DNA of 27,406 bases from Salisapilia sapeloensis. Its lineage: Eukaryota; Oomycota; Peronosporomycetes; Peronosporales; Salisapiliaceae. Below are positions 8,939 through 20,667 of this stretch, piece by piece. The position numbers and the translations under genes are program-made. The notes below the pieces were generated by a model. The model saw nothing but the letters and a program-made list of their open reading frames with translations. It ran no database searches and had not been told where the DNA came from. How positions within the stretch are numbered: position 1 is the first letter of the stretch; each line of letters begins with the position of its first letter. The stretch covers positions 1 to 27,406 of the forward strand of contig JAADVB010000235.1 in assembly GCA_023334545.1 (NCBI GenBank), given 5' to 3'.

Positions 8939-9329
8939 CTACCCAAGAGGACATTTTTTCCCCCGCCAGCTGCCCCAGCGAGAAAATTTTTGTATCCACA
9001 ACGTCACAAAAGATTGGATTGCATCATGCTGAATTAGCTACAAGCGTTAGGAGGTGAATGCAATGCAAACCACAGCGACGTCCATGTGTCTTCCCTCTCG
9101 CAGCTCCTTCCCTACCGTCGGACATGGATGGCGTCTTGCGTTCGTTGGACACTTCATCGGCATCGGAAACGTGGCATTCCAGATAGTTCAAACGACCGAC
9201 TAAATCACACACTCCTTTACGTGCTCGTCGAAGGTGATTGAGTTCGTTCGTATAGACGGCGAACGGTATCTCAGCCAAGGATAAGTAGATCAAATAGTAT
9301 AGATAGTGCCGAGAAAGGGGAGATATCAT
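8939..9329 (-). CDS. possible small protein with hydrophobic N-terminus
   Basis: An open frame from ATG 9329 to a stop at 9024 gives 101 residues. The start is hydrophobic (HYLYYLIYLSLAEIPFAVY), followed by a charged part (LNHLRRARKGVCDLVGRLNYLECH). Near its end the minus strand reads CCTCCTAACGCTTGTAG, a very good branch site plus acceptor ending at 9038. The sequence after it is open in a different frame to a stop at 8939 (DAIQSFVTLWIQKFSRWGSW). A last intron from a phase-0 donor such as GTGTCC after the DADE codons would give an alternative C-terminus. I cannot choose between the unspliced 101-residue form and the spliced one. No family recognised. It lies 77 bases beyond the dynein gene's stop on the same strand. 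Confidence 0.35.
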
Positions 9330-9405
9330 AGACGAAAATGTAGGAAAATCAGAAAGAATCTGCTATATGACCGGTAACCTGCGCTATACTTGCTCTCGTG
9401 TAGGC

Positions 9406-11568
9406 CTACAGCGTCGTGTCGAGGGAGCTCAGGAGTTTCTCCATCTTCTCGAGCTCTTGCTTGAACCTCGCTTTCACATTTCCCAGCTCGGGCGGATTCG
9501 GATCGTCCTCGGCACTCACCAATTTTCGTAAATTTGGCGACAACTTGAGTGAATTCACGCCGCCACGGTCGTCGCCTACGAGTAGGATTGGATCCATGGA
9601 ATTAAAAGCCACATGCGTTAATTTGGCTTTCTTGACCACTTTTTGTTCACACAGCGGCTCGTTCTTGTTCTCTGCCAGGTCAAACACGTGCACTTTACCG
9701 TCGTTGGTGACGGCTGCAAACACGGTAGAAGAGTATGGTGCCCACGCAACGTCTCCTACTGCATTTCCAAGATCAAAAGACATGATCGGATGCGTCTGAC
9801 TATGGTCCCATAGCTTCACCGTCCAATCAGCACTACAAGAGAGGAAGCATCGCTCGTGGAATGGATTCCAGCGAACACTAAAGACAGCCATGTGATGCCC
9901 AGAGTAGGTCTCGAGGTACTGACCGCTGTATGCCTTGGAGCATTTATGAAGCTTACCTTCTTCCGTCCCGACAATGAACAAATGCTCACTAAAACGATTA
10001 AAATCAAAGCAAGAACCACTTGCGAAACCAGACAAAGACGACTCCTCCAAGTCGTCTTTCATCGCCGCAACTAGTTTCAACTGCATCACAGGCTCCATCT
10101 TGAGTTCATTCTTACTCAAGATCCAATTCGCCACACGTCCATCGGATGAGATCGAGTAGAAATTTAGTTCCTTGGCCAAATCCTCCTCTTGCCAATATAC
10201 TTGCCATACAGGGTCGGTGTGCTTACCAGTCTTAATCGTAGACGTATACACTGGTTTATTCGATTTATTACGAACGTCGTACACTAGGACAGTACCATCG
10301 TAGCATCCGACAGCCAAGAGAGCAGCATGTTGTGGATGGAAATCAAGGCACATGACACCAGACTCGGTTGCAAATGTAAACTCCGGATGAGAAGCGTTTT
10401 TAAGTGAAAAGCAGCAGATGACGCCACTCCCTTGCTTGAGAAAATCATATGAGCCAAAGCCAACAGCAAAGAGATCGCCGAAGCGAGGGTTCCAGCATAC
10501 AGAGGTGACCTGTTTCTTCTTCGATCGTTCGCTCGAGAATCGCCACAAAGGGAGCAGAGATCCTTCTCCTTCTCGAAATTGATCGCTCGCGTCTTCCCAG
10601 TACTTAAAATCCTGAAAGATTTCATCGTCAGCGTTTTGATTCACCATGCGTTCAATCACACGAAGTGTCTTGCCCATAGCCGCAGAGTGTACTGCGTCAT
10701 CGTTCTTTCCTTTGCCTCCAGTAGCCGGACCGGTATCTGTCGCAGCAGCGATTAAAGCATCAGCACCAGTTGTGTCTTTATCATCTTTTTCTTTCTTCTG
10801 TGCTGCTTTCTGTAACTGAATTTGCTCTCGTTGTTGCTGATCATAGGCATCCATGAAAGTATCGTAGATCTCCCACTGAGTGACACTCGCCATGAAGGTT
10901 ACCACAGGAGGTGGCTCCGTCTCCACAGCTCGCTGACGAAGTGGATTCGTGTACGTCTGAGCAGCCCGTTCACTGTAGTTAAATTGATTCTTTCCAGACT
11001 CGTACTGGACAGACTTTTCATCGAACTTTTCACCCTTGGTCTCTGCTTCCTCTCTTGCGACTTGGACAGCTGCCTCATACGCCTCTTTCTCCTCTTCCTG
11101 ACGCTTCTGTTCATACGCCGCCTGTGTCTTCGCATCCTCTGATTCTTTATGAAGGAGACTTCCGTCGATACCCAAATGGACGTATAAGTGATCACCAGCA
11201 CCAGGCGGATCCACCTTGTACGTTCGTTCCTTGTAATTGTATTTGGTAATGTTCGTCGGTACATTCGGGTCATTCGCCGTGAGCACGCGTGAAAACTCTT
11301 CATGCAACTCGGCTTCGGTCAACTGGAGCTGGTTGTCTGGGACCACAATTCGACGTACCTATCGGTGCAAAAGTACATAAATACATGGTAAATCAAAAGC
11401 TGACAACTGGCATACCGGTTCGGTGTAGCCATCTACATCATCATGGTCTTGGGTGGTATTAGCATGCGAATCAAGCTTGCTTTCTTTTTCACTATTCTCA
11501 GTAGCTGCTGGAGCCTTTGCTTCTTTCCCTTTCTTCTTCGTAGGTGGCACAGGTCGACGTGGAGCCAT
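9406..11568 (-). CDS. axonemal dynein intermediate chain 1 (DNAI1/IC78 type)
   Basis: Exons 11568-11416 and 11358-9406 join in phase 0 through a 57-base intron (GTATGC...CCGATAG), giving 701 residues, close to the 699 of the human protein. The N-terminus is basic and Pro/Lys-rich. Then comes the conserved LTEAELHEEFSRVLTANDP block typical of outer-arm intermediate chain 1, a charged helical stretch rich in Glu and Lys (EQKRQEEEKEAYEAAV), and a WD40 propeller over about residues 320-660. Family hallmarks include VTSVCWNPRFGDLFAVGFG, FLSCSADWTVKLWDH and VGDVAWAPYSSTVFAAVT. The protein sits at the base of the outer dynein arm and anchors the motor to the doublet microtubule, so this organism builds motile flagella. 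It is divergent from the Rav1 gene, with 198 bases between start codons that must serve both. Most of the coding region is one exon. Confidence 0.93.
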
Positions 11569-11766
11569 CGTCCGTCGATGTCGGAACGGAGCTTGTGACC
11601 GTTAACACTCGCGCCTCTTCATGATACTCTTTACTAATAACACGTATGGTAAATAATCCATACACTGTATAAAACTATTGAAGATGATTTAGTAGATGTG
11701 TTATTAGCAGAAAATAGATGTAGGAAAAGTAATTCTTTGGTCATCAAGTAGCAAAAATCGGCGAAG

Positions 11767-14700
11767 ATGGCGAACGCCATAGGAGTACGAGCTCCAGTAC
11801 CAAAGGAGCCGATAACACCGCACTGCGGGATCATCGTTGCTTCCAGACGGTTCTTCTTCTTAGCGAATGGCGTCTACATCTTTATATTTGTGCAAGAACA
11901 TAAGCAGACGTACTATAGTCGATCACCTACAGGTCGATCTGCAAATCCTCCAGCTCAAACGAAGCACAAGTACCCTCCATCCTGGTCACGTGAAAGTCTA
12001 CGTGCTTGCCAATTCGTACTATGGCAAGTTATCCAAATGCCAAGTCCCATACGCAGCCTAAATGGCTGTAATAGCGATCTAAAAGGTACGAGCGGATCGT
12101 TCCTTGCGAAAGGCTGTGTCGCTGTCGTGCTCCAGGATGGACATGGCTCGCTACTGAGTCCTACCGACGAAGAGTTTACATCTAGTGATTATAATCGCGA
12201 AGCAGATGAACAATCAGCAGCTTACAACCGTGTTCATCTGCATATGAAAGCACCGACATGGAGTGAACAGGTACGATGGCGTAGCGACGATCCGCACTTC
12301 CAGCATCTAAAGTTCATCGAGCGAGATGCGCATCTCTATCTCTTTGCTGGTGGACTCTACGTTACCATTTACAAGGTACTAGAAGACGAAGTTCGAGTCC
12401 ATTTCCATAAACGGTTTTCTGCTAGCGAGCACCAGAGTACTCGATCGATTGATCACTTCAGTGTCGCCGAGTCCGGCGAATTCGTCGCGACAGCAAGTAC
12501 ACATGACCGTATAGTCAAATTATGGAGTGTCGGGTACAGCGAAAGCGATGATCCGCCGACGTGTTCCTTCATTCCACATACTCGAGCAGTAGTCCAGATG
12601 CGATTTATCGAAGGACAGCATCGACACACGCGTCGCAAGTCATCTGCTGTGTCAACTCGACCGATCCATACGCTCTGTGTGCTCGATCGTTCTGGTACGA
12701 TCACGCTATGGGGTGAGAGTACAGCCCATCCAAAGACATTTATCGCTTGGAAGAGCTTATCGAACGAACTCAATGGTTCGATCGATCATCACACTGCCAC
12801 GTGCTTTGGATTAGTTAATCACCTATGGACACAACGACCGCCACGTTCGTTCGAGACGTTGGAAGAAGCGTTATTAGATGAAGAAAACGTCATTTCGTCA
12901 CTTAGTAGAGAAAAGTACGGTATTGAAAATCTAGCTTCCTATGAACAGGTACAGGGACTCTTGCCAGCGAACAGTAACATCGTCCGCCATCAACTGAAAG
13001 GAGAGATGCATCCTCAGCATCAAGTAGCGGACACGGCGTATGCTAGTCAATGTCCTGGCACATACTTGCTCTACGCCGTTCGTACGAATGGGCATTTAGC
13101 ACTATACCGTGTATCCTCCACGAGTGCCGTAGCATCGACGTCGTTGCTGCTCGAGTATGATGGACTCGAGAAGCAATTAGCTGATGCAATTGTCTACGAT
13201 GTGAACACTCCTAATTATAGAGAGTGTGATCAAGGCTCCTCGACGTTTGTGCTTGAAGTCGTCTTCCAGCCAAAGCATCATGATCCTCGACCACAGATCG
13301 CGAGACTCAAGTTACATGCATATCGTGCTCCAAAGCTCTTTTCAGATAAAGAGAAGAAGACAGGTCTTCTCTACTCTGTCCAGCAAGTTCAAGTGACTTC
13401 ATTAACAGATTCGATTTTACAAGCTAGAAAAGTGCCAGAGGTCGACTCCAAGTCCATGCTACTTGGTAGTATGATACCAAGTGTAGATGCAAAAGGAACT
13501 GATCATGACAGGGAATATCGAAAGCTTATTGTGCAGTCCAACGTTCATGGACTAGATCTGATGCAAGGGAATGATGCACTTACGTCAGTGTCTGTCGTGT
13601 CGGAGAAAAGTGGACAATGGGACGGATGTGTCTGGTGGAAAGAGCTTGGGATGCTAATAGCTACTCGAGAAGGAAAATTGTATGCTCGAGAGCTACCAGA
13701 GTCTGATGAAGAAGCAGGAGATACAGTGGAAGGACTTGTGCCTCTAGAAACAGACGATGAATGCGGTCGTGTGCTATGTCTGTCGCTTATCCAGGTACCT
13801 TCCAGTTTGGAGCAAGTGTGGTCTAATCCGATGATGCAGACGTTAGATGCAGACGAAAAGACTTTCTATCGTGGAGTAATAGGACTTGAAGACGGTACAT
13901 CTATCATCCACATGTGGATTCTAACTAACACCAAGGGAGATGACAAGTCTTCATTGTCTATACTTCAGAAAACAAAAGTGACGCTACCTACAAACCACTT
14001 ACTACGTGTATGCTCCGTCCAATCGACTCCAGTCACGAGCATAATGTTCATGACAATGGACACGAAAATAGGCCTAGATGTATGGACATTTCCAGATACA
14101 GACGACCTAAGTACCGTGCAAAATGTACATCACATGGATCTAGCAGAAATGATAAAGACACAGGATCAAGAATCTTCTGCTACAAAGAACCAGTGGTTCC
14201 GTTCGAAAGAAACAAAAGCATATACCTTACAGGACTTTAAAAGCAGTTTGTCTGGCAAAGTCGCTATCGCTTTGATGGAAGAAGGAGTAGATGCGACTAG
14301 AATATGTGTATTCTCTGCATTCGAAGTCGCACTAGAATGCTGCATCACTTTGACACATAAAAGCTATGGAGTTGTTTCTCAAATCGAATGGGGACCACCT
14401 ACTGCTGCTGGAGCTCACAGCCAGCTCGTCTTCGTCTCCACTACTATGATCGGATGCATGACTCGACATGACACTGGACAATGGCAAGTAGTGTATACGT
14501 CCAAGCACGATACAGACCAACCTCTGGCGCTGTCTCCATTGAGCTACTACCCCAAGTGTGTCACTTCTAGAGGTGAGTTGATTAGCACGATGGACCTAGA
14601 ACAGATACGCTCCATGTCCAAGGCAGAGGTAGGTGTAAGCGAGGCGACGAAAAAGTACTGGGCGCATCATCCAGTCTTGTTACTGTCCTACCTCATGTCC

Positions 14701-17700
14701 GGGTCATTTACCTTGCTGCAGCATGTTCTGGACCATTGGAAGACGAATATGGAGCAACATGAAAGCAATGCTTACTTGCAGATGACGAGCGAATGTCCGA
14801 TGCAAGAGCTTTCTCTCCTTCCAATCTCCACTTTACTCGATAAAGTACAGGAAGATGCAAAGTCCAAGTCATGGATCTCGAACGGAACGACTTCGACGTC
14901 TATAGAGTCACCAGCAAGAGCAAGTGACCTTTTTGCAATGGACAGAGATGGTCGAACTAAAAAGAGTGAAGATCGAGCAGACATGCTCTTCGCTCCTACG
15001 TACACAGACGAAGGATCAACTGTATCTGTATCCAAGACGAAAGAGCCGTATGCTGAACTTGTTTCATCGTTCTATTCTACTTTCTTTCGTGACCGTGCTG
15101 CATCTCTATCCTTTTTAACTGATGAAGAGACACGACAGCTTTGTAGCATCACAGACAAGATGGGTGACACAATCCGTTGGAGCTGCAACGACGGGAAAGA
15201 CAGAGATGAAGCCTCACGTCGTTTCCTTGTCAGTACACTATGGGAAGAAGCCTCGAGGGATGGCATTTGCTCGGAGCGTGTCGCGTGGGCTGCCATGAGC
15301 CAAGACCAGGACGCTCTCCTATCAGCCTGTTTCCCACAGCGTCAACTCACATGGAGTCAAGTCAAGTACTGGCGGCTTCCATTCTGGATCCAACGCTCTG
15401 CAGCACTAGAACAAGTGACACAGCGAGTGGCACAGACGGAGTTTACCATGTACAAAGATCCGTTCCAAGTTGCTGTCTTCTATGTCTTACTAGGCAAAAC
15501 AAAGTTACTAGCAAGTCTTTTTAAAATGGCTGATGAAGGGAAGATCCATGCCTTATTGATGAACGACTTTACACAAGATCGATGGCAGAAGGCAGCGATT
15601 AAAAACGCATATGTGCTCAAGACAAAGCAAAAGTACACGTTATCAGCTGCCTTCTTCTTGCTTGGAGGAAGATTAAAGGAAGCAGTGTACGTCGCTGAAC
15701 AAGCAGATCAGTCGCTCTGTCTGTCATTACTTATTGCTAGAGTGATGGAAAAAGCAGACTTTGAAGGATGTGAAGCGAATGGATCTGCAGTCGAAGTATC
15801 GTCGTTTATAACTGGTATGAGCTCTAGCTTGCGGCAATTGGATCAGACGAACGGAGAATCGAAAGTAGACTTGACACAAGAGTTCTGGAAGGATAAAGTA
15901 GATGGACGAGCCAAGGATTGTAATGACGTTTATATGCAGTTTCTCGTTCGGTATGTACGAGGAGATAAGATGGATGCTGTACGGTCACTCCTGACAATCG
16001 ACGGCAAGGTGCACTGCATCTTCGACCCGAACGATAGGCAGGACGAAGCCTTGTACTGGCGGACGTTTGGACAGAGTCTACTTGGCGCTTGTGAACTCGT
16101 ACGCGTACTAAAATCTCAGCTTCCAAAGCTCAGCTCTACGATGAAAGGTCAGATACTACGACTACAAGCAATCACGCAGCATCGACTGCATAACTTAGGA
16201 CTAGACGTCTTAGCTCTCTTGCATGCAACTAGTTTCGGAGAGTTCTTCCAGCAAGTTGCTCGAGAGCAAATGAAAAGCGTAGATGTGCCGATATTACTAG
16301 GATATCGCTTCCAAGTGTTAATGAAAGTCGGTACGACGTGGGCGGACAGTGTCAGCGAACGCTTTGAAGAATCCTTAGTACAGATGCTTACAGCCAACAA
16401 GCGTCCAGACAAGTTGGAAGATGCGATTGATAAAGAGATACATGCGCTAGCTGAAAGCAGTTCTCCATTCTCCTTGATGAACCATCCAGAGACACAGACG
16501 AAGAGTCTTGAAATGGATCTTCGTGTAGCTGTCATCAAGTCGTTAGAACGTTCCGATCGACTGTCCAGTGCGGACTATATGGTATCCTATTGGATGCTTC
16601 CATCCCACACACTGTCCAAGACACAGGTACTCTTGAATCCTGTTCGACGGTACATTGACCAGATCACGGACGGTATCGAGTTCCTCATGTCAGGCAACTT
16701 CTCCCAGCCCGCTACAAATGCGCTGTACGCGACGAAAGTGGAGGAGACGAGTATGGAGCTACTGGATGTATCCTCCCAGCTTCTACAGTGGCTCAGCTGC
16801 TACTACTCGAAGCCGATACAGAAGAGATCTACGCTGCAGGGTAGTGTCTTTGTACGTGTTGTCGCTGCAGCCATCTACTGCGTTCTCAGCGTCTGCTGTC
16901 GATATCTAAAGTGTCCGAGCTGTATGCGTCGAGCCTTGCACATGATCTTTCCACACAAACAAGAGCTGTCAGCAGATGCGATCGATAAAGTCGCAGACAT
17001 TGCATTGGCAGAAGTCTGCATCCACTGTAACGAGGCAGAGAAGCTGACATCAGCGTCTTCTGATAAAACATCCGAGTACTCCTTAGCGAGCTGTCTATGG
17101 GAAGAGCTACCGAGATTGTATCAAATGATAACGACAATGAAGTCAGAGGTCTCGGTCTTCGCGTCTGAAGTCAAGACACGTCGTGTTGGCAATGCTACGT
17201 CTCCTCTCTTCTCTTACTGTCAGTATTGGGGACTACTCCTGACCGAGAGTGCCGATAAACTACCAAAGCACTTGGAGAACATTGCTATGGATGGATATCA
17301 AGATACCTTTGAGGCAGTTGCGGTGACGAGACGACTGCTAAGTACCTGGTCAGCATACAGAGACTTCTTGTCTCTGTATGGCTCCAAGGGTCTACTAGAT
17401 GAATTCGTTTTTGCTTTTATTCGTGACAATGAAAATACGCCACCAGTGCACTTGATAGATGAAAAACAGGTACAAGCAGACATTCAGCCTGTCAAGTGCT
17501 CGTGCAGTCGATGTCCATGGAGAGTCATCCTAGAGCTCTTTGTGTCCTCGGATCGACTGTCGAAGCAACTGACGGACGAGCTCCTTCGGTCGTCTCAAAG
17601 ACTAGACAAGGCTGTTCAGTGGGAAGAGATGCTTGGCTTCTCTGTGTCTTCTCTAGCTGACAAACTCCCGCTGTCTCCTAGCTCAGCGCAAAGATCTAGA

Positions 17701-19029
17701 ATACAGCTCACGAAGAACTGCGTCTATAAGAACGAAGGCCCTGTCCGGTCTCTATGCTTTAACATGGCTAGCGACAATATGGAGATGGTCGTCTGTGGAG
17801 AGAAAGGTATCTGCAGGACGTCGAATGATCCACTTCGAGACAGTATGTATCAGTTTAAGGGCATGTTCACGAATCCGAATGTCGTGGGCTCTTTATCTCC
17901 ATCGAACCGAGTTGTTGGATCGACGTCATTATCTCCACCGGCAGGTAGGAACGTACCTATTCGATCACCGACCAAGGATGTGAAAGCTCTACCTTTTAAA
18001 CCGTCGGCAGTAGCATCTCATCCTACACTTCCATTCTTTGCGTCAGGTGATCATGGTGGGAGGATGCATCTATGGTCGTTCGAGAGCTTAAGTCCCATCC
18101 ACATCTTCCCTCTTCCGCTATTCGTAAGTCTCTACATCTGTCACTTGTCTGTCATCTACTCACGAGTTTGCTATAGGACGGATCAAAAGCAGCGAACGCA
18201 CATGTCGTGAGGCGACTACAGTTTGATGGTTTCGGGAGAGATGTACGCATATCATATAAAGTGTATAGCGACGTCTTTCTAAATGCTAACATCTTCTTCT
18301 CTGTAGCTGGCTGCAATGCATTCGAGTGGATACGTCTCTATGTACAAGCCAGACCATCTGAACAGCGCTTCACCGTCGTACGAGCTCCAGTGCCATGACA
18401 AGAGCGGACGAGCGATCTCGTTCTTACACCAGCCGAACATCATTGCAACTGCAGGACTATCCTCCGAGTACGTTTTACTTTACTTGAACACTTTCCGACG
18501 TTATTTATCTTTACCTCTACGCTATAGGAAACGAAATGTGGCACTGTGGGATCTGCTACAGCCAGCTTCAAGTGCCTTGATAGCGTCTCCTGTGTGCCAT
18601 CCTGCAGGTGCGACGTCGCTTACGTTTGCGTCGTCACAGCAGCTTTTGCTATCCGGTGGAGAGAATGGAGAGATCTCGTTCTTTGATGTCCGCCAGCAGA
18701 GAGTACTGCATACGATATCCGCTGCACATGACACGCCGGTGACGATGTTGACGGTCCATCCGAGTGGATCGTGCGTACTGTCTGGATCGGCCGCAGGAGA
18801 TGTCAAGATTTGGGCCTTATCTACGTTCCGAGAAGTGATGACAGAGCCGAAGCTGCATGCAAAGACGTCATTCTTCAGCGACGCTGCGTCCAGCATCTTT
18901 GGAAGCAGTGTGTCTAGTGTCGCTGGTGGCGTATGCGACGCTGTTGCAACACAAATGGCATTCTTTTCAGGCGGCGCAGATGGATCGGTGCACAAGTTTG
19001 ATCTGCCTTCCATGCGGTCGTTAGTATAG
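11767..19029 (+). CDS. Rav1/DmX-like (rabconnectin-3 alpha) WD-repeat protein
   Basis: Exons 11767-18123, 18177-18242, 18307-18467 and 18528-19029 join in phase through introns of 53, 64 and 60 bases, giving about 2361 residues. An N-terminal WD propeller (for example SGEFVATASTHDRIVKLWSV) is followed by a large region with the conserved Rav1 core at about residues 1150-1330 (PFWIQRSAALEQV, KDPFQVAVFYVLLGKT, TLSAAFFLLGGRLKEAVYVA). A C-terminal propeller spans residues 1990-2361 and ends in LLSGGENGEISFFDVRQ, SGSAAGDVKIWAL and GGADGSVHKFDL. The second intron join rebuilds FDGFGRDLAAMHSSGYVSMYK. In yeast Rav1 is the core of the RAVE complex that reassembles V-ATPase; animal DmX/rabconnectin does the same on endosomes and vesicles. 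The first 110 residues are uncertain: residues 45-105 do not look like a propeller, and another frame at 11867-12061 is open. Confidence 0.92.
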
Positions 19030-19182
19030 GCTCGGCAGAGTATGAGTGAGTGAAGATGAATAAAACGAGTGATACTTAATGAACCGCTTAATCCATATGC
19101 ATTTACCGTCCATGAAAGTGCCTCTAGAAACGTCTCTCGTATGTATCATTCGTAGGTTTCCACAGGACGACTAGTCGCATAT

Positions 19183-19425
19183 ATGTCCGAGTTCGAAGCT
19201 GCTATATGCGTCGCTCGGGCGTACATCGTGCTGTATGCGTGCTGGTATCAGCGCAGCATCCTTCGTGTTGACCACCGTATTGTGTCTCGCCAGTGAAGCA
19301 TTCATTATATCTCTAGTTACCGCAGACAAACTGTTCCCAAGGTCAAATTACTCTGGCGCTTGGTGACGACGAGTGAAAGCAGTGCTACGGCTATAGACTT
19401 CCAGATGTTCGAAGCTGTAAATTAA
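19183..19425 (+). CDS. tentative small two-exon gene, unrecognised
   Basis: Exons 19183-19244 and 19317-19425 join in phase through a 72-base GT-AG intron (GTATCA...TCTCTAG), giving 56 residues: a hydrophobic start (FEAAICVARAYIVLYAC) and a basic then neutral tail (PKVKLLWRLV, IDFQMFEAVN). The stretch around 19170-19310 is open in all three forward frames, and the same intron also joins a second frame (ending ITLALGDDE), so openness here is weak evidence. I list it because the intron has a good pyrimidine-rich acceptor. No family recognised. Confidence 0.22.
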
Positions 19426-19791
19426 GTGGATACTTGGTGCAGTAGTGATACATGAAGCGTGTAGAATTGGTTTGGGCTAAATGGTGGATATGGATGGGCC
19501 TTGGATAGATCGGCATACTGTTAGTAGAGTAGCAGGGAACTACAGGATGCTTTTTTATAAATCAAGGATCACTTCGAACAGCAATCTTAATCAGGCCGTT
19601 CATCATTTACTCATCTTTCAAAATAAAATGACTCTAATATACTTCCTACAAGCAGACCCATCGACGTACAAATTATCTCCATTTGGGTGCATGAAGGCCA
19701 ACTTCATTTTGGCGGTAAATCATCAATTTGTTATAAAAGGTATACAATAAAAAAGCTATATTTTGAAACACTTTATCGAACAACGAAAGCT
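19426..19791. other. intergenic, upstream of coiled-coil gene
   Basis: No convincing coding region. The second half is AT-rich. TTCATTTT at 19703-19710 matches the oomycete initiator pattern YTCANTYY and lies about 85 bases before the ATG at 19792; it is the likely start region of the next gene. Confidence 0.4.
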
Positions 19792-20175
19792 ATGACCGAG
19801 GTCAGCGATGTGGAGAAGGAGGAGCGTCGACTTCTTGAGGCAATGAGCTCGATGAGCTCCAGCATAAAGCAGGTTTGGAACTGTCATTACTTTTAATGTA
19901 TTTATAGACGCTAACTGGTACATTGCAGCTGAACGAAGTCCTGAGCAAAGTGAACCAACAAAGTGATGAGCTATCGAAAGACTTGGGTACCGCTGAACGG
20001 CAAATGGTATACTTAATTACGCTTGCTTTGGTTTGTGCACCGAAATAACCATGGTGGCTATTACTTCTGTCTGTAGAGCGCTTTATATTTGCCATTCCAG
20101 TCGGCGATCTACAGCATCCAAAGTCATCGTGCCAGCTTACGAGCAGAAGAGGACAATGCCTCTCCACTGCATTAA
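19792..20175 (+). CDS. 85-residue coiled-coil protein, possible DASH- or BLOC-type subunit
   Basis: Exons 19792-19872, 19929-20006 and 20077-20175 are 27, 26 and 33 codons; all introns (56 and 70 bases) are phase 0 with GT-AG ends. The first intron has an ideal branch site, CTAAC, 17 bases before its acceptor. The protein is helical throughout: EKEERRLLEAMSSMSSSIKQ, then LNEVLSKVNQQSDELSKDL, then MSALYLPFQSAIYSIQSH and a short polar tail. Hydrophobic residues every three to four positions suggest a coiled coil. Length and layout (charged EKE start, LNE...VN heptads, an aromatic LYLPF block) resemble small helical subunits such as DASH/DAM proteins of kinetochores or BLOC-1-like proteins. I cannot assign it to either. 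The upstream frame is open but has no ATG, so 19792 is the first possible start. Confidence 0.6.
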
Positions 20176-20667
20176 AAACCACTGCACTTGATTATATTAC
20201 AAGACCATCAATTCAAGAACATGATGCTTATATTGATACAACCAACTATCTGCAATTGTCTCGCATCAATATTTCTTAACTTGAAATGCTAAATCCCATC
20301 GTGCATCCATCCAAAGCAAAGAACTAGAAGTTAATTTCTATCAGAACAGCAGACATACCTCCCACCTATTAAACAATCAAAGTAGCTCCATCTCTGCTCA
20401 TTTTAATCAGCATACATGCAAATACGACCATAAGCGAGGCAATTTACCACATACACCTCGAGCATGTCTCCCTGATTTACTCCACATGCTTCTACCTTTG
20501 AAATATACTTAGAAAGTAGAGTATACACACCTTGTAGAAATATATGCTCGTGATCGGAACGTGCATACTCTCTCTCTCTCTCTCTCTCAGCACGTTATAA
20601 TGGTGTAATACCGTGACTAGCTTCAGATACTTTGATAGTCTATCAGTCTTTTACAACATAAAAGAGC
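20176..20667. other. intergenic, AT-rich with CT microsatellite
   Basis: About 490 bases with no coding or RNA gene that I can see on either strand. It contains a (CT)n run at 20568-20588 about 80 bases before the RAD17-like start codon; such pyrimidine tracts can act in promoters, but nothing here proves it. Confidence 0.5.
20568..20588 (+). repeat. (CT)n microsatellite
   Basis: An uninterrupted run of CT units, 21 bases long, in the upstream region of the RAD17-like gene. Confidence 0.95.
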
